A DNA stretch of 64,000 nucleotides, taken from contig JAITYX010000028.1 in assembly GCA_021018815.1 (NCBI GenBank), positions 7,281,501-7,345,500 of the forward strand, in the 5' to 3' direction. The DNA comes from Talinum fruticosum (lineage: Eukaryota > Streptophyta > Magnoliopsida > Caryophyllales > Talinaceae). Positions 42,743 to 55,071 of the stretch are shown here, in pieces. Every line of letters starts with the position of its first letter. The stretch's first letter is position 1. The notes under the pieces were generated by a model. It was not told the DNA's origin and ran no database searches. It saw only the letters and a program-made list of their open reading frames with translations. The position numbers and the translations under genes are program-made.

Positions 42743-44219
42743 TTGGGTTTAGGAACTAAAAGAAGATTTGTTAGGCCCGAATTTCTAATTGAAAAAGAAT
42801 TCAACCCTAAAGAAGAAAAAATGATTGAATTTGGACCACATGGGAGAACCTTCGATCATATCTTTTATCCTCCTAAGGTTTCTATCCTTTCATGCTTTAA
42901 TTTGCCTAAATTGGGACTAATGTGACTTTGTTACTTATACAACACTATATTCGAATGCTCCTGAAATTTCATGTTCAAAAGATGCATCTATGTTTTTAAT
43001 GGAATTTAATAAAGTGATCTTTATGATGTATTTTTCTAATGTTTCTATTGATTAAGTTAGAATGAGGTTAATTCCTTTTACTTTAAGAGATATTCTAAAA
43101 TATGGATGTATAGCTTAACCGCTAGCTATATTTCCACCAGGATGATTTTGTTAAGGTGTTTTTGAGAAAATATTTTTCGAATGCTTGTGAAGCCAAGGAA
43201 TGAATCAATCAATTTATTTAAATGGAAAAAGAAACGTTTTGGAAATTCTTTAAAAGATTTAAGAACTTGTCGACTCAATGTCCCATCATGGTTTAGAATA
43301 GAGGCGTCCGTGCAAAATTATTTACCAAGGAGTTGACGAACGGACTTGAACCATGCTAAAGTCCATGTGTTAGGGTGGTTTTCTTTTATGATTTCTGCAG
43401 TTACACTGGGAATTTTTAGAGGATTGAGCGAGAAAAACGATGCGATGGGAAACCATTAGAGATGAGTGTCCGAGTTCTAAGATAAATGGTGCAAAGGTGG
43501 GTATTGATCATGTTGTTTTTGATGTGAGCCACCTTGAGTCCAAAGTTGTTGTAGTTGAAAGCATGTTAAGGGGTCCATTGTTCAACCCCAATCTTTTCAA
43601 AATTCCTTGATATCATGTTCTCATTGTCAAAGCTTAGATCACATAGTGAATACTTGTCCCGACTTGGCCATAGTTGGACCATGGGCAAGTGAATGTTGCA
43701 TTCTAAGGACTAAGTTTGACCCTTACTCTCCTACCTATAATTGAGGGTGGAAACATCAACCTAATTTTTCTTGGAGTAGTGGACCTAATGTTGTAGGTCG
43801 AACATCCCCGAACCTACTTTATTCCCTTCTAGTCCTTACCGGAGGTCAGCTATCAAATTGTGCCCAATGCACCTAGACCACCACCTCCCATGGTTGAGGC
43901 CCAGACATCCTCTTAGTCACATGATGTTGATAAGAGAGTTAATAACCGAAAGATCATAGAATAACCTCAAGAAAATGATGAAAAGTATAAGTAAGCAGTT
44001 AACACAATTGACCTAACTTATCGCCTCTAACTCTTGAGAGAAAGGGACTTTTCCTTGTAAACCGGAGGGGAACCCCAATAACATAGGCCCTTCTTCCGCT
44101 ACGGGACCACCTGTGAATGATAATGTTAGGAGAGTGAATTCAATTATGTCCCTTAGGTCGAACGAGAAATTGACAATCATGTGGGTGACCAAGTTAGGAA
44201 AACATGTAGAAATCCTCAC
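42743..44219 (+). pseudogene. Athila-like Gypsy gag remnant
   Basis: This is the capsid gene of a different Ty3/Gypsy lineage. The frame breaks repeatedly, but landmarks are in the right order: KIWMYSLTASYIST near 43098-43140, DFVKVFLRKYFSNA near 43145-43187, then KETFWKFFKRFKNLSTQCPH near 43228-43287, matching the E.L.EYWERFK.LC..CPHH box. Near 43615-43660 there is a finger-like SCSHCQSLDHIVNTCPDL, and near 43710-43765 FDPYSPTYN, stop, GWKHQPNFSW, the hallmark DPYSNTYNPGW(R)NHPNFSW wording of Athila gag. The end around 44130-44215 may be the start of the linker to protease. It is cut by the 3' end of Copia D at 44220; no continuation was recognised beyond D. Confidence 0.7.
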
Positions 44220-45650
44220 TAAAGGTTTCCTCTTGAGAGTTTGAATCACCCTAGAGGGAGGTGAATAGGGTGTGAAGGAAATTTTGCGAAATTTCAATGT
44301 TTTGTGTAAAGTAAACACGTAGAAAACTATTTTGAGCCTAGATTGGACTTAGAAGTTCTGAACACGGAAAGTAGTGGAAACCCTCATGGGGCGGAAAACC
44401 ACGGATAATGCCAATTAAGGCACTAAGTCAAATCCACTATTTTGAATCTACAAAATACAAGGACTGGCTCTTATAGAATTGCTCCCTAAGATAATTTAAT
44501 TACAAGATTTTCCTAAACATAAAAGTTCCCTTATATGTTCTAATACTTCCTAATTGAGATACCTCTACAAATAGGGATAATTGAGATGAGTTAACCTTTA
44601 CACCTCAACCAAGGAACTTTATAGAGAATGGAAATCAGTAAGACTAATTACAAGACTTTTTCTTTATAACTCGTAAAGTATAAACTTAAGAACAAAATTG
44701 TAAAAGCTAGAAAATTGAGAGACAGTAGATTTTGTTGAGTTCCAGCAATCTTCAAATCTTGTAGAAAGGCTTCTATTTCTATATACCAAGGTAATTTAGC
44801 CATTGTAACTAGTTCGAACTTGGAAGCTTAACTAAATAATGTAACGTATACTCTAAGTCACTCGGAAAAGGATTCGTTGCAAATGTGAACATTGTGCTTA
44901 GGTTGTTGGCTCAAAAAGTAGTCCATCCCACTGGTTGTGACTGAAATATGGGGTAGAAACAATTGTTAAACTCAAGGTTGAAGTTTACCGGATTTGGTAA
45001 CAAACAACCCTAACACGGTGTCCGAGTCTTGTCTTGAAACAATGGCTTTTTATCTCGCTCGTGTTTAATTGTTAGAAACCGATTGCTTTTTCTTTTCAAA
45101 ATAAGATTAAAACACTTTAATCAACTCGCAAAAGCAAATCAAAGTGGTACTCAAAGTATAAAAATACTTTGGTCCAAGATTAGGAAAGGATAAAAATTAA
45201 TTCATCATAATTAAGTGCTTAATTATCTTTCACCTTAGAGAATGAAATTTTATTAGTCTAATATTTAATAGTTTTAAAATCCATCTTGTGTCTATCCTTT
45301 AAATGATTAACATATTTACAGATTATATAGACACCATGCATCAAATTGATTAGGTAAATAATTTCAGTAGAAAATAACTAACTTAGAAATAAGAACTAAC
45401 ACAATAATTCATTTTCATTTAACTCATAAAGTCGATGCTCAAAATAAGATATGTTTGTGAAATTATTTACGCATGACAATTGTCCGAGGTGCATCCGAGT
45501 GGGTCGAAACCTAGTGATGTGTGTTCTACTCAAGAGATGCTTCCTAAGTAGGTCAAATAGTATTGAAAACATAACGATAAGCTTCTTAAAGACCGAGAAT
45601 GACTTCAAATAAAAACCATAGAGTCATAGAGAGTTATACATGAGTCTTCA
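44220..45650 (-). mobile_element. Copia D 3' LTR
   Basis: About 1.43 kb. On the minus strand it starts TGAAGACTCATGTATAACTC at 45650, after the tract catcaaaaggggagat (45666-45651), and ends near 44220. Homologous throughout to 40364-41786. The G1 insertion site is empty here (aaactcaaggttgaagtttaccgg near 44968-44991), unlike in the 5' LTR of the same element. The GA run that is huge in the 5' LTR is just gagagtt here (45629). Confidence 0.8.
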
Positions 45651-46084
45651 ATCTCCCCTTTTGATGAAAGGCAATCACACTTAAGATAGAAGTTAGAAGT
45701 TTAGAGAGTTATGTTTTAAGTGCTTAGAAGCAAATAATTATAGAATGTTCTTTGTGAAACTAAGTCAGAATTCATTATTAGAGTAGATTGATGCAAAAAA
45801 ACATATCGAGCCAAAAAAAAAAAAAATCATTAGAGCATACGAACAAGTATCGAGCATAAGACTAGAGCAGAAATAAAGAGATATGGGTAATACAAGTCAA
45901 TGATGCTAAAAATAATTAAATTGCATTAATGCTCGGAAAGTAAGTACAAAGAAATTAAAGTAAACTAACTCCCCTAAACCAAACATCTATTTGGCTTTTC
46001 TCTCCCCTATGCATTTCATCAAAATAAACGAGGAAGGGAGTAAAAATACAAAGATGTTGGACAAAAATAAAAATTTTTGAGGAA

Positions 46085-47640
46085 ATGAGGAGGGAGGAGG
46101 AAGCACGAAGACCCCTTCTTCCGCTTCGATAGCCTTGAGTGAAAACTGCTGGTGAGGAAGAGGTGGTAAGAGAAGAGGTAAATCTAGGACTAGAGTTGCG
46201 AAGTGTGTACCGGAGGTTGTATTTTCTCTATCTCCTCTTCTGGGCCCTTAGCTTCTACAGCTTGAGATGGCTATGCATGAGGTGGAGCCCGGGATTCACA
46301 AACATCCCCGAGTGTTTTCTCGAGACAGACTCGGTGTGTTCTAAGGAGATTTCCTCAAGTTCCTTCTCCCCTTGGCCTTCACCTTCACCTGCTCCGGTCT
46401 CTTCTTCTTTTTCCTCTCTTTCTTCTTCTTCTTCTTCTTCTTCTTCTTCTTCTTCTTCTTCTTCTTTTCGACTCGGAGTCGGAAGAGCCGGAGGACTCCG
46501 AGGATGATTCTTCCGCAGAGTGAGATTTTGAGTCCTCAGCAGCCATTGATCCGCGATCTTGAAGATGGCGAATATGGTCTTGCTATTGCTTGATGACTTC
46601 TTTTAGCTCATTGACTAGGGCTTGACTCTTATCGATCCGCTTCGAGTCGAGCTCGAAGCCGAGTCAAAATAGGCATGAAAGAAGCCACCCTCGAAGTAAT
46701 TCCATCGAAGGGGCAGGTTGGGAAGAAGTTGGTCCAGAGAATAAGAAGAGGATCCTCGGAACTTTTCCGAGCTTAAAGAGGAGATGGAAGCTCAAAAGAA
46801 TTAATCCGGACACCATATTAAGTTTCCTGGTATCCTAGACCAACTAGCTCAGCCTTGCCTATGCGGATAGCTAGCTCAAGGCATTTTAGTGAATCATCAA
46901 GGAGATCCACTTTAAAGAGAGTAAAGATAGCGAGTGAGTAGAGCCCCAAAAGGAAGAGGGGGTGTCTTCTTATTGTTAGGAACATAAGCTATCTCGCTCG
47001 ATGATGAAAGGGAAGAGGTCAACCTCATACCCTTCAAGAATATCATAAAGAACTTTGAGAACCTTATTGTTGGGGTTCTCCTTAGAAGGAAATAAAGAGA
47101 ACACAGTTCTCATCAAAATAAAACCAAGAAGTCCGGCTTCGGACTTCATCTAAGTCGTAGAAAAGTTCTTTCTAGACTTATGAATGATTCTCAGCGTATT
47201 TGTCAAAGAAATTGTCAGCAATTTCAATGAATGGAATGGGGTTTGAGTTTAGAAAAAGGATTTGACATATTTGTGAAGGAGAGAGAGGTTAATTCGAATA
47301 ACCTTACTTTAAACAAGAGAAGAGACCACGTTGTCTCTTATAACCATGTTAGAATAGAACTTAGTAACATGTTGGGGGTAGATATAATCACGTAAACACA
47401 AATACTTGAAAGTACCCGTATGGAGGATAGGCTCCATCTAACGAGTTTGGTGGTTGAGAAGAATTTTTCCTCAATGAAGTAGTGTTAGGTAACAATGAGT
47501 TTTTGGTCATCGAAAGCAAGTGCCTTGCCCTTAGAAGGATCCTTTTGAGGATTCTCGGGCTGAATAGTTCGGATTCTAGCCTTTTTGGTGGCTGACCCTT
47601 CTTCGGTTGCACTTGCCCCTTAGACATTTTGAGAGAAAGA
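46085..47640 (-). pseudogene. Copia D ORF3
   Basis: The start is probably the ATG at 47627 (MSKGQVQPKKGQ). In the next frame the conserved GSATKKARIRTIQPENPQ (about 47608-47555) gives the ORF3 N-terminus, so a frameshift lies close to the start. KGKALAFDD follows near 47530. Further left, the central region and the CTT run (46466-46420; Glu/Lys-coding on the minus strand) correspond to copy C. The part near 46130-46085 gives the Ser/Arg-rich end. Comparison with A, B and C shows the same order and similar length, so the ORF was part of the element before it spread. Function unknown. Confidence 0.6.
46420..46466 (-). repeat. TTC microsatellite in ORF3 of copy D
   Basis: Pure (ttc)n of about 46 bp on the plus strand, part of the charged run of ORF3. 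The reading frames on both strands remain open through it, giving spurious poly-Ser and poly-Phe frames at 46139-46593. Confidence 0.9.
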
Positions 47641-48240
47641 GAAAGAGATTTGATTTGAAGGAGTGAAAGAGTAAGAAAGTGAACTAGTGAAAAATAGTTG
47701 AGAGTTGAGAGTTTGAAATTTAAGAATGTCCAAACAAGGAATTCCGAATTCGAGTGAGGAGAGAGTAAGAGAGCAAGAGATAGCAAGTGAATGAATGAGG
47801 ATGAACATGTGCTATTTATAGAATAACTCTCAAAGAATGAAAGCCTTTCTCACTCAGCCCTCGGAGTAACATGACTATCCGACCGTTTGGCATTTAAGTG
47901 TGCAACAGTTACTTCTTGAAACCGCTTCCTTCTAACAAGTAGTTTCCTCATCGTTCGCGTGACGAGAGAGAAAAAGAAATTTTCGATAATAATTCCAAGA
48001 TTCTGCATTGATTTAGATATGATTTCGAACTTTTATGTCCATTTTCTCATAAACCGAGTTTGACTCAGTAATGTATCCGAATTACTTAGAACACACTTAG
48101 AAACTTAATAACTCACAACTCGGTTTCATTCTCGGTTCAACTGATTCATTTTTTATTCACTCGTAACATATAATAAACAATCAACCTCATAAATTCTCAT
48201 GTAATCACTCAAATAATTAGGCAATCAATAAAATAATTAT
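47641..48240 (-). other. Spacer between RNase H and ORF3 in Copia D
   Basis: Non-coding, partly collinear with 37560-38130 in copy C (CTCTCTTT-rich tract near 47640-47790, corresponding to 37985-38080). No gene recognised. The open frame at 47788-47808 and upstream is composition-driven. Confidence 0.5.
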
Positions 48241-49900
48241 GTAATCATCATGCCAAGTTCATTCCTAATAAAACAAAACTGATCTTCACTTAGAGGTTTT
48301 GTGAAAATATTAGATAATTTAAATTTGGTAGCAACAAACTCAAGTTCAATATCACCTTTTTCGAACGGTCTCTCGGAAAATGATACTCGACCTCAATATG
48401 CTTTTTTTAAAATTCTGAACTGGATTCTTAGTGATGCTGATGGCACTTTGATCATCACACTTGATTAGGATAGATGTGAATGACAGTCCAAGATCCATCA
48501 AGTGTTGCTTGATCCATAGAATCCGACCACAACAAGCTCCTGTCTGTTATGTGCTCTGCCTCACTGTTAATAGAGCAACCGAATTTTGTTTCTTAGAGTG
48601 CCAAGATATGAGTGATTAACCCGAAATTGACATGTTGATGAAGTGTTTTTTCTATCAACTTTATATCCAATACAGTTAGCATTTGAGTATCCAAGTGAGA
48701 GTCGGATCCGAGTCATTAGAATACCGGAGATCGAGTGTCTAATTCCCTGCAAGATATCTTAAAATTCTCTTCACCATAGTGAGATGTGATTCCTTTGGAC
48801 TAGCTTGAAATCTTGCATATAGATAGACACTAAACATGATAACCGGCCTACTAGATGTAAGATAAAGTAGAGATCCACTCATACCTCTATAGAGTTTTTA
48901 ATCTATAGTTTTACCTTTCTCATCCGAGTCCAGTTTAATCATCGCTACTCATTGGTGTTGCACCATGTTTCACATCTTGTAGCTTCCAGCTTTTTAATAA
49001 TCGCTTGGTGTACTTTGATTGATGAACATAAATGTCATCCTTTTCTTTCTTGATTTGTAGTCCAAGAAAGAAATTGAGTTCTCCCATCATGCTCATTTAG
49101 AACTTCGTCTCATCAACATAGAAAATCTTAGCGTAGAGTTTCATTAGTAGATCCAAAGATAATGTTATTAACATAAATCGAATAATGAGAAAGTCATTCC
49201 CCTTGGTTTTTCTTAAAAGAGTTTTGTCAATAAGACCTCTTTAAAATCATTTTCAACCAAGAAATTACTTAATCTTTCAAGCCAAGCTCTAGGAGCTTGT
49301 TTCGGACCATACAAAGCTTTTCGCAATTTGAAAACATGATTTGGAAATTAAGAGTTTTCAAATCCAGGTGGTTGCTCAACATAAACTGCTTCTTGAATAA
49401 AACCATTAAGAAATGCACACTTAATATCCATTTGTTATAGCTTAATGTTCATACTGCAGACTGAAAATGATAACAGAATTCTTATTGCCTCAACCCTAGC
49501 AACAGTGCAAAGGTTTCCTCACAATCAATTCCCTCTTCTTGGTTATACCCTTGAGCAACTAATTTGGCTTTGTTTATAACTACTAACCCTCCCTCATCTA
49601 GTTTGTTCTTGAAAACTCATTTGGTTCCTATAACCGGATGGTCAAAAGGTTGTTTGGTTGGAGTCCGGACTTGGTTTCTTTCAAATTGAGTTAATTCTTC
49701 TTGCATGGCATGTACCCATTCAAGTTCATGTAGGGCTTCTAGTACATTTTTAGGTTCAATTAATGAAGAGAACTCTAAAAATTCACATAAGTTTTGCAAA
49801 GAAGAATGAGTTCTTACCCCACTCGTTGATATCAGCAATGATGTTCTTAAGTGGGTGACAGGACGCATATTTGAAAGCTTTACATGTCCTCCGATTTACT
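48241..49900 (-). pseudogene. Copia RT and RNase H (copy D)
   Basis: RT begins near 49868 with EPKNVLEALHELEWVHAMQE and ELTQFERNQVRTPT, then VIGTK near 49628 and KLVAQGYNQEEGID near 49560-49530. The active site at about 49177-49166 reads YVNN instead of YVDD, so both catalytic Asp are Asn; each change is GAT/GAC to AAT/AAC. RNase H pieces are seen around 48960-48340, ending with EKGDIELEF (near 48357) and NIFTKPLSEDQF (near 48300). Compared with copy C the frame is just as broken, and the loss of the active site excludes function even if frames were read through. Confidence 0.8.
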
Positions 49901-51420
49901 AGGCTTATTGGTTGAATATTCCGATCTTCAGCTGGTTCAACTTGTTGATCTTCTCTATTAGCTTGACCTTTAGTAGTTTGAACTGGCGCATTCCGAGTTG
50001 GCTCGGTCCTTTGTTTTTTTTTTTTCATTCGATCTTAACCTCTACTATGTCATCTTCATCTTGATTGAGCTTGACATTTGAGAAAGTGGATTCACTTATC
50101 CTGCCAAGATAAATTTCATTAAAGATAACGTGGATACTTTCTTCCACTTTGTTAGTTCTCTTGTTAAAGATTCTATAAGCTTAGCTATGTGAAGAATAAC
50201 CAAGAAAAATACCTTCATCTCACCTTGTATCAAATTTGGTCGGATGTTCCTTACCATTGTTATGCACAAAGAATTTACATCCGAATGGTTTGAAGTAGGA
50301 AATGTTAAGCTTCTTTCTTTTATAGAGCTCGTAGGGTGTCTTCTTTAGAATGGGTCGAAAGAGGCATCTCGTTAAGAGTGTAGTTTGTTGTATTAACTAC
50401 CTTAGCCCAGAAATAGTAAGGTAGATCATTTTTAATCATCATTGTCGTTCCTATTTCTTCCGAGTGTTGTGTTCTTTCTCTCCACTCGCTCCAATCTATT
50501 GAGGAGTTTTGGGTGCTAAGAAGTTGTTGGAGATGTCATTCTTGTCACGAAGTCTACAAATTCTAAGTAATCAAACTCCCTTCCATGGTCTGTTTGAATT
50601 CTCCCGATCCGAGTCTCACACTCCTCTTGAATTTTCCTGCAGATCTTAGTGAACTCTTTGAAAGCTTCATTTTTGTTCTTTAGAAAACACAACCAGGTAA
50701 ATCGTGAGTAATCATCAACAATAATTAGCACATATGATTTACCTCCTAAGCTTTTCACAGGAATTTCACCACATAAATCCATATGTATCAATCCAAGTAC
50801 ATTGGATGTAGATACTTGTCTTGAGTGGCTTAAAAGATTATCCGGCTTGTTTTTCCTTTTGTGCATGCATAACATATTTTATTTTTCTTAAATGAACAGT
50901 TAGGTAAACCTCTAACCGATCTATGAGATGCAAGTTTCTTGATAGTATGCTTGCTTATTTGGGCTAGTCTATGATACCATGCCCATGAATTATCATTTAA
51001 AGTAGCTTTTAAACATGATAAATCTTGACTAGAATCGAGAGAGGAATAGTGTATGTGATACCCGACCTCGGACCTAAGAGCTTTGTCTCTTTGGTGACTG
51101 CATAAAAAATGAAGCAGTTGGTCCGAGTGAACTTTACCTCTTGTTCTTTGTCGCACAACCGAGATATGCTCAAAAGATTATATTTAAGCCCTTCGATAAG
51201 GTAGACTAGATCGACTAAGTTGTCTCCTTAACCAATTCCGCCAATTCCAACTATTTTGCGTTTGCTATTGTCTCCAAATGTGACATTTCCTCCTTTCATC
51301 TCTTCTATTTCGAGAAGAGTCTTCGAGTCTCTATACATGTGGCATGAGCATCCACGGTCTAAGTACCAATGACCCTTTCGTTTCGAGTAACCTGTAAAAA
51401 TAGAAACAAACTAACCCTTC
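49901..51420 (-). pseudogene. Copia protease and integrase (copy D)
   Basis: The protease box at about 51357-51328 reads YLDRGCSCHM where copy C has YLDSGCSRHM, so the active-site Ser is Arg. The pre-integrase segment follows near 51150-50900. The best-preserved block is the integrase core, 50875-50516 (119 codons): GLIHMDLCGEIPVKSLGGKS, then IVDDYSRFTWLCFLKNKNEA, then RIGRIQTDHGREFDYLEF. This keeps two catalytic Asp (MDLCG and TDHGREF). The Glu region (ERVERKN near 50490) is in a shifted frame. Next come FKPFGCKF near 50290, KEHPTKFDTR, GIFLGYSSHS and the Gln/Glu-rich linker near 50030-49890. Confidence 0.8.
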
Positions 51421-52185
51421 TCACTTCTTCTTACAAACCCAATAACCATTTTTGTTGTGGTCCTTTTCGAGGAAGAACACTTTTGGGAACCTAGATTTGA
51501 ATGATTTTGGGTTTGGTCCGATTCTTAGCCTTCTTTCTTGAGAACCGACTCTATGTCTCTTTCTTTTGAAAATCTTTCTTTTTGTAAACAGGTTGAGAAG
51601 GCTTTTTCATGAAAGCTAGTCTCGGCTTAGTCCCTTTTCTTTTTGAATGAATAGGACCATGCTCAACCTTCCCGAACTTAATAGTTCTAGAATTAGTCTT
51701 GAAATGGTTTTTGTATGAATTATCTTCCTCTTGAGCATTATATCCAAGACCTTCTTTTCGAAATGAGACACATTGAGAACCAAGTAATAAATCAAGGTTT
51801 TTTTACCTTGAGTGAGCTTTAAAACTAACTCTTACGACTCATTGAGCTTCGTTTCAATTGCTCATTCTTTGTTCCGAGGCACTCGGACTTAGTCTCATTA
51901 TCTTGAGTACTGGTGTGGAGCACTTTCAGATCTTGTGTCAAGTTTTCTAAATCATTTTTGAAGGAAGTGTTCTCAGTATTATTAAGAGATTCTAGTTTCG
52001 CTTTAAATTCGGAATACTCGAATTCGACTTCTCCTCCAAAGTAAAAATATATCTAGCAAGATCTTGCTTGGAAAACTTAAGGAAGTAGTTGATTACCTCT
52101 TGAGGATCTGTTTCCTCGTATTTGATGTATCATCTGTCTAACATAGGTCTATCTTCGTAGTCCGATAGAGCCATTAGACACTTTT
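51421..52185 (-). pseudogene. Copia gag, C-terminal piece (copy D)
   Basis: The part of gag after the zinc finger, separated from the rest by the T1 solo LTR. It holds the helical, charged region that corresponds to copy C 33050-33840. MALSDYEDRP-like coding near 52173-52145 follows the interruption. Frames are broken, and nothing catalytic is expected here. Confidence 0.6.
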
Positions 52186-55071
52186 TGTAACACCCCTAGA
52201 CCCACCCTAGGAGTATTACATGCCGGGGTTCCCAGAGAGGAACCCCTAAGGCTGCTTAAGATCTCGACTTGGGGTTAATAGCCCTTTCTTAGATTGGCGG
52301 AAGCGCGGTTCTAGGTTTTCAAAGGTTTGCTCGAAAATTTCGAAAGAGTTTTCTCGTAATATGGCTAATCCCATAGGCTTAAAGCCTTAACCCCGCACGA
52401 AACACATTCATAAACTCGACGAGCCACACGCTCGGAGTATCAACAACACAACTCAACGAGCCATACGCTCGGAGTAATTACATAGGGCTTTTATTGTAAA
52501 TAGTCAAAATTCGGTCCAATCATACGACCGATCTTTACAAGTATGAAAACATAAGGCATATAATAAGTCCGGAGATGTCCTATCCGTTGGTTCGCTTCTT
52601 CTAAAAGCCAAAAGCAACTCCGGGAGTCTTAACTTCGTACTCGAAATGTTGGTGAGGTCATGAGCTCCACGAGCCAAGTGAATAACCTAAATCCAACCTC
52701 GGTTTCACTTTGCACATTAATTCATTAACCACCACACGTAAGTTCACAATTCATTCATAACATGCAATTCAAATCATACATGCTTAAGACATGCGAGATA
52801 CTAAACTTACCAACTTGCCGATAAGCATAATGACCTCAATTACTCATGAATTCAATCAAACATACTTCATTCGTCTTTATACGCAAGTAAGTCATAGAAT
52901 CATTCATCACGTAAATCATATCTTACTTCTTATCATATTAGTTTCTTATGAAATCGGGATTCGTTCTTCTTCTCATTCTTCTTCTTGAGTTCAATTATGC
53001 AATTCATAAATCATTGCTTCTTTCTTTCTTGTTCATCATGCATAATCATCTGTTTCTTCATATCATAATTCTTTAAGTCTTTTCGGTTTCGAATGGAAAG
53101 AAGATTTATGTTCCGCTCTAAAGACCCAGTTCTTGGAGCCAAAATAGTTCGTGGGCTCGGTTCTTGGAGGCAAAATAATTCGTTGCCTCGAGGCTTGCCT
53201 CACTCGAAGGACGCATACTCGTCAATAATTCGTGGAAGCAAAATAATTCATGGCTTCGGTTGACGGACACTTCTATGGCCATAGCTTCAAAGGGTACTTT
53301 AATTCATGTGGTGTTAGATCAATAACACAATCCTTTCTCCCTTCTTTAGTTCTTTATGTTTCTTATTTTCTTACTATATTCTTATTACTTTAACGAGATA
53401 CACGTAATTCGTATAGTTCGTGCTCAACACTTTCATGTTCAATATCTTCACAACTAACAATTCACATAAGCAAATTCTAATTCAAGTACGATCAATCCAA
53501 TTCATTTAGACATGCTATGCTATTTATAATCGATGTAATTCAAGATAAACACATAATCACATAAACATGACAATTAGGATTTCTAATCAATGAACTCATC
53601 GTTTTCATGATTGCGTAGTATCGCGCATAGGTCGTTTATGGTTTCATAACATTCCTTAGCCGATATATATCTCTTCATCTAGCCATATAACTTTTTAAAT
53701 TTCAATTCTTAATCCAGTTACTCACTTAGTTCCGATTTTTGCCCAAAATAGCACATTTTCACTCAAAATTCCATATCTTACAATCTACTAACCCAATGCA
53801 TACCACAATTTACAGGAAACTTTCATAAACTATCAGGAAGTTACAGTAAAAGTTTCAGGAATTTCAGGCTACACATGAATTTGCAATAATTCGAGATAGT
53901 ATAATAAATTCATGAAAAATTTGCACTTACATCATGAAATTCAATTTTCTAATTTTTTTCACTAATTCTATTCAAGCTAATTTCATTAAATTCTCAATCA
54001 GAAAACTCAATAATCATGCTCAACAATACTCAAATATCATTAAATTCATGAACTAGGCATAAATCGCAACATGCTTTTCAATTCGTGAGTTGTTAGTTTT
54101 GTGAATTTAGGTCTCTAACTTCTATAATTAACTTACGATTTCTAATTTCATACTTCAAATTCAAGTTCAGTCCACCTAATTCATTTTAATTCTAGGGATG
54201 AATTCAAATTACTCACCTTAGATTCTTAGAGGTTATAAGAATTTCGGTTTTGGAGGATTGAATTTCGAATTAAGGTTTGCTTCTTCTTCGCCTTTCGATT
54301 TCGGTCCGGCTTCGCTTCCTCAAACTCGCTTCTTTCACTCTATGCTTTTCACGGCCTCTTTCTCGATCTTTTTCTTGGTTTCCTCTATTTCTCCGCTCTC
54401 GCCCTCGTTCTTCCCGCCCCTGGTCTCGATTCCGTTGGTCTCGCCGTCTCCTTCCTCGCGCTCGCGGGTCGCGGAGGCACGTCGTGCTCCTCTTCCTCTT
54501 TGTTCCCCTTCGGTCTCTCTTTCGCTCTCGCTGCTCGCTTCGGGGTCTCGACCTCGACCCTTCTCGCCCTTCCTCTCAATCTCTCGCTCTCTTTGCTCTG
54601 TCTCTCCCTCGGCTTCCTCTTTTGCTTCTTCAGTCTCTCCTTCCTCTCGGTCTCCCTCTCGCTCACTGTCGCTTTCCCTATTTCTATTTCTCGCTTCTTT
54701 CCCTCTCTTTGGCCGGTTCCTCTTCATCCCAGTTTGGGTTTCTCTCCGGTAATTTCCTTACTCCTCCTAATTAGCTTTGTTGTCCAAACTTAATTGGACC
54801 CCTCTAAACACCTTTGCTTTAGTCATCCGCACATTTCTCATTATCCTTTCTTTTTATTTTGATTTTTCTGCTTTGCACTTTGACAAATTGGGCCCAACTT
54901 CAATTTCAATAAGCCCATATAAGCTAACCCATGCTCAGGTTTCAATTCTCGGGTTTTAATTTCGACTGGAAAAATTCCAATTCACTTAATTTAATAATTT
55001 CAAATTTTTAACTTAACTTTTAATAATTTAATTCATTAGCAAGCAAGCACCTGAAATTTCCGGGTCTTACA
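52186..55071 (-). mobile_element. T1 solo LTR with target duplication
   Basis: 2886 bp block with ends TGTAACACCCC at 52186 and GGGTCTTACA at 55071, flanked by CTTTT (52181-52185) and CTTTG (55072-55076), a 5 bp target duplication with one mismatch. It interrupts gag of Copia D. The reverse complement starts TGTAAGACCCGG, like the truncated copy at 4735, so I place it on the minus strand, but orientation is not proven. Bases about 54280-54740 are strongly pyrimidine-rich on the plus strand. This opens reading frames of 93-165 codons on both strands that I reject as genes. The inside is otherwise AT-rich. Confidence 0.75.

Noticed and set aside
54258..54793. Open frames of 93-165 codons on both strands
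   Set aside because: Pyrimidine-rich low-complexity part of the T1 solo LTR, with no domain and no plausible codon pattern.
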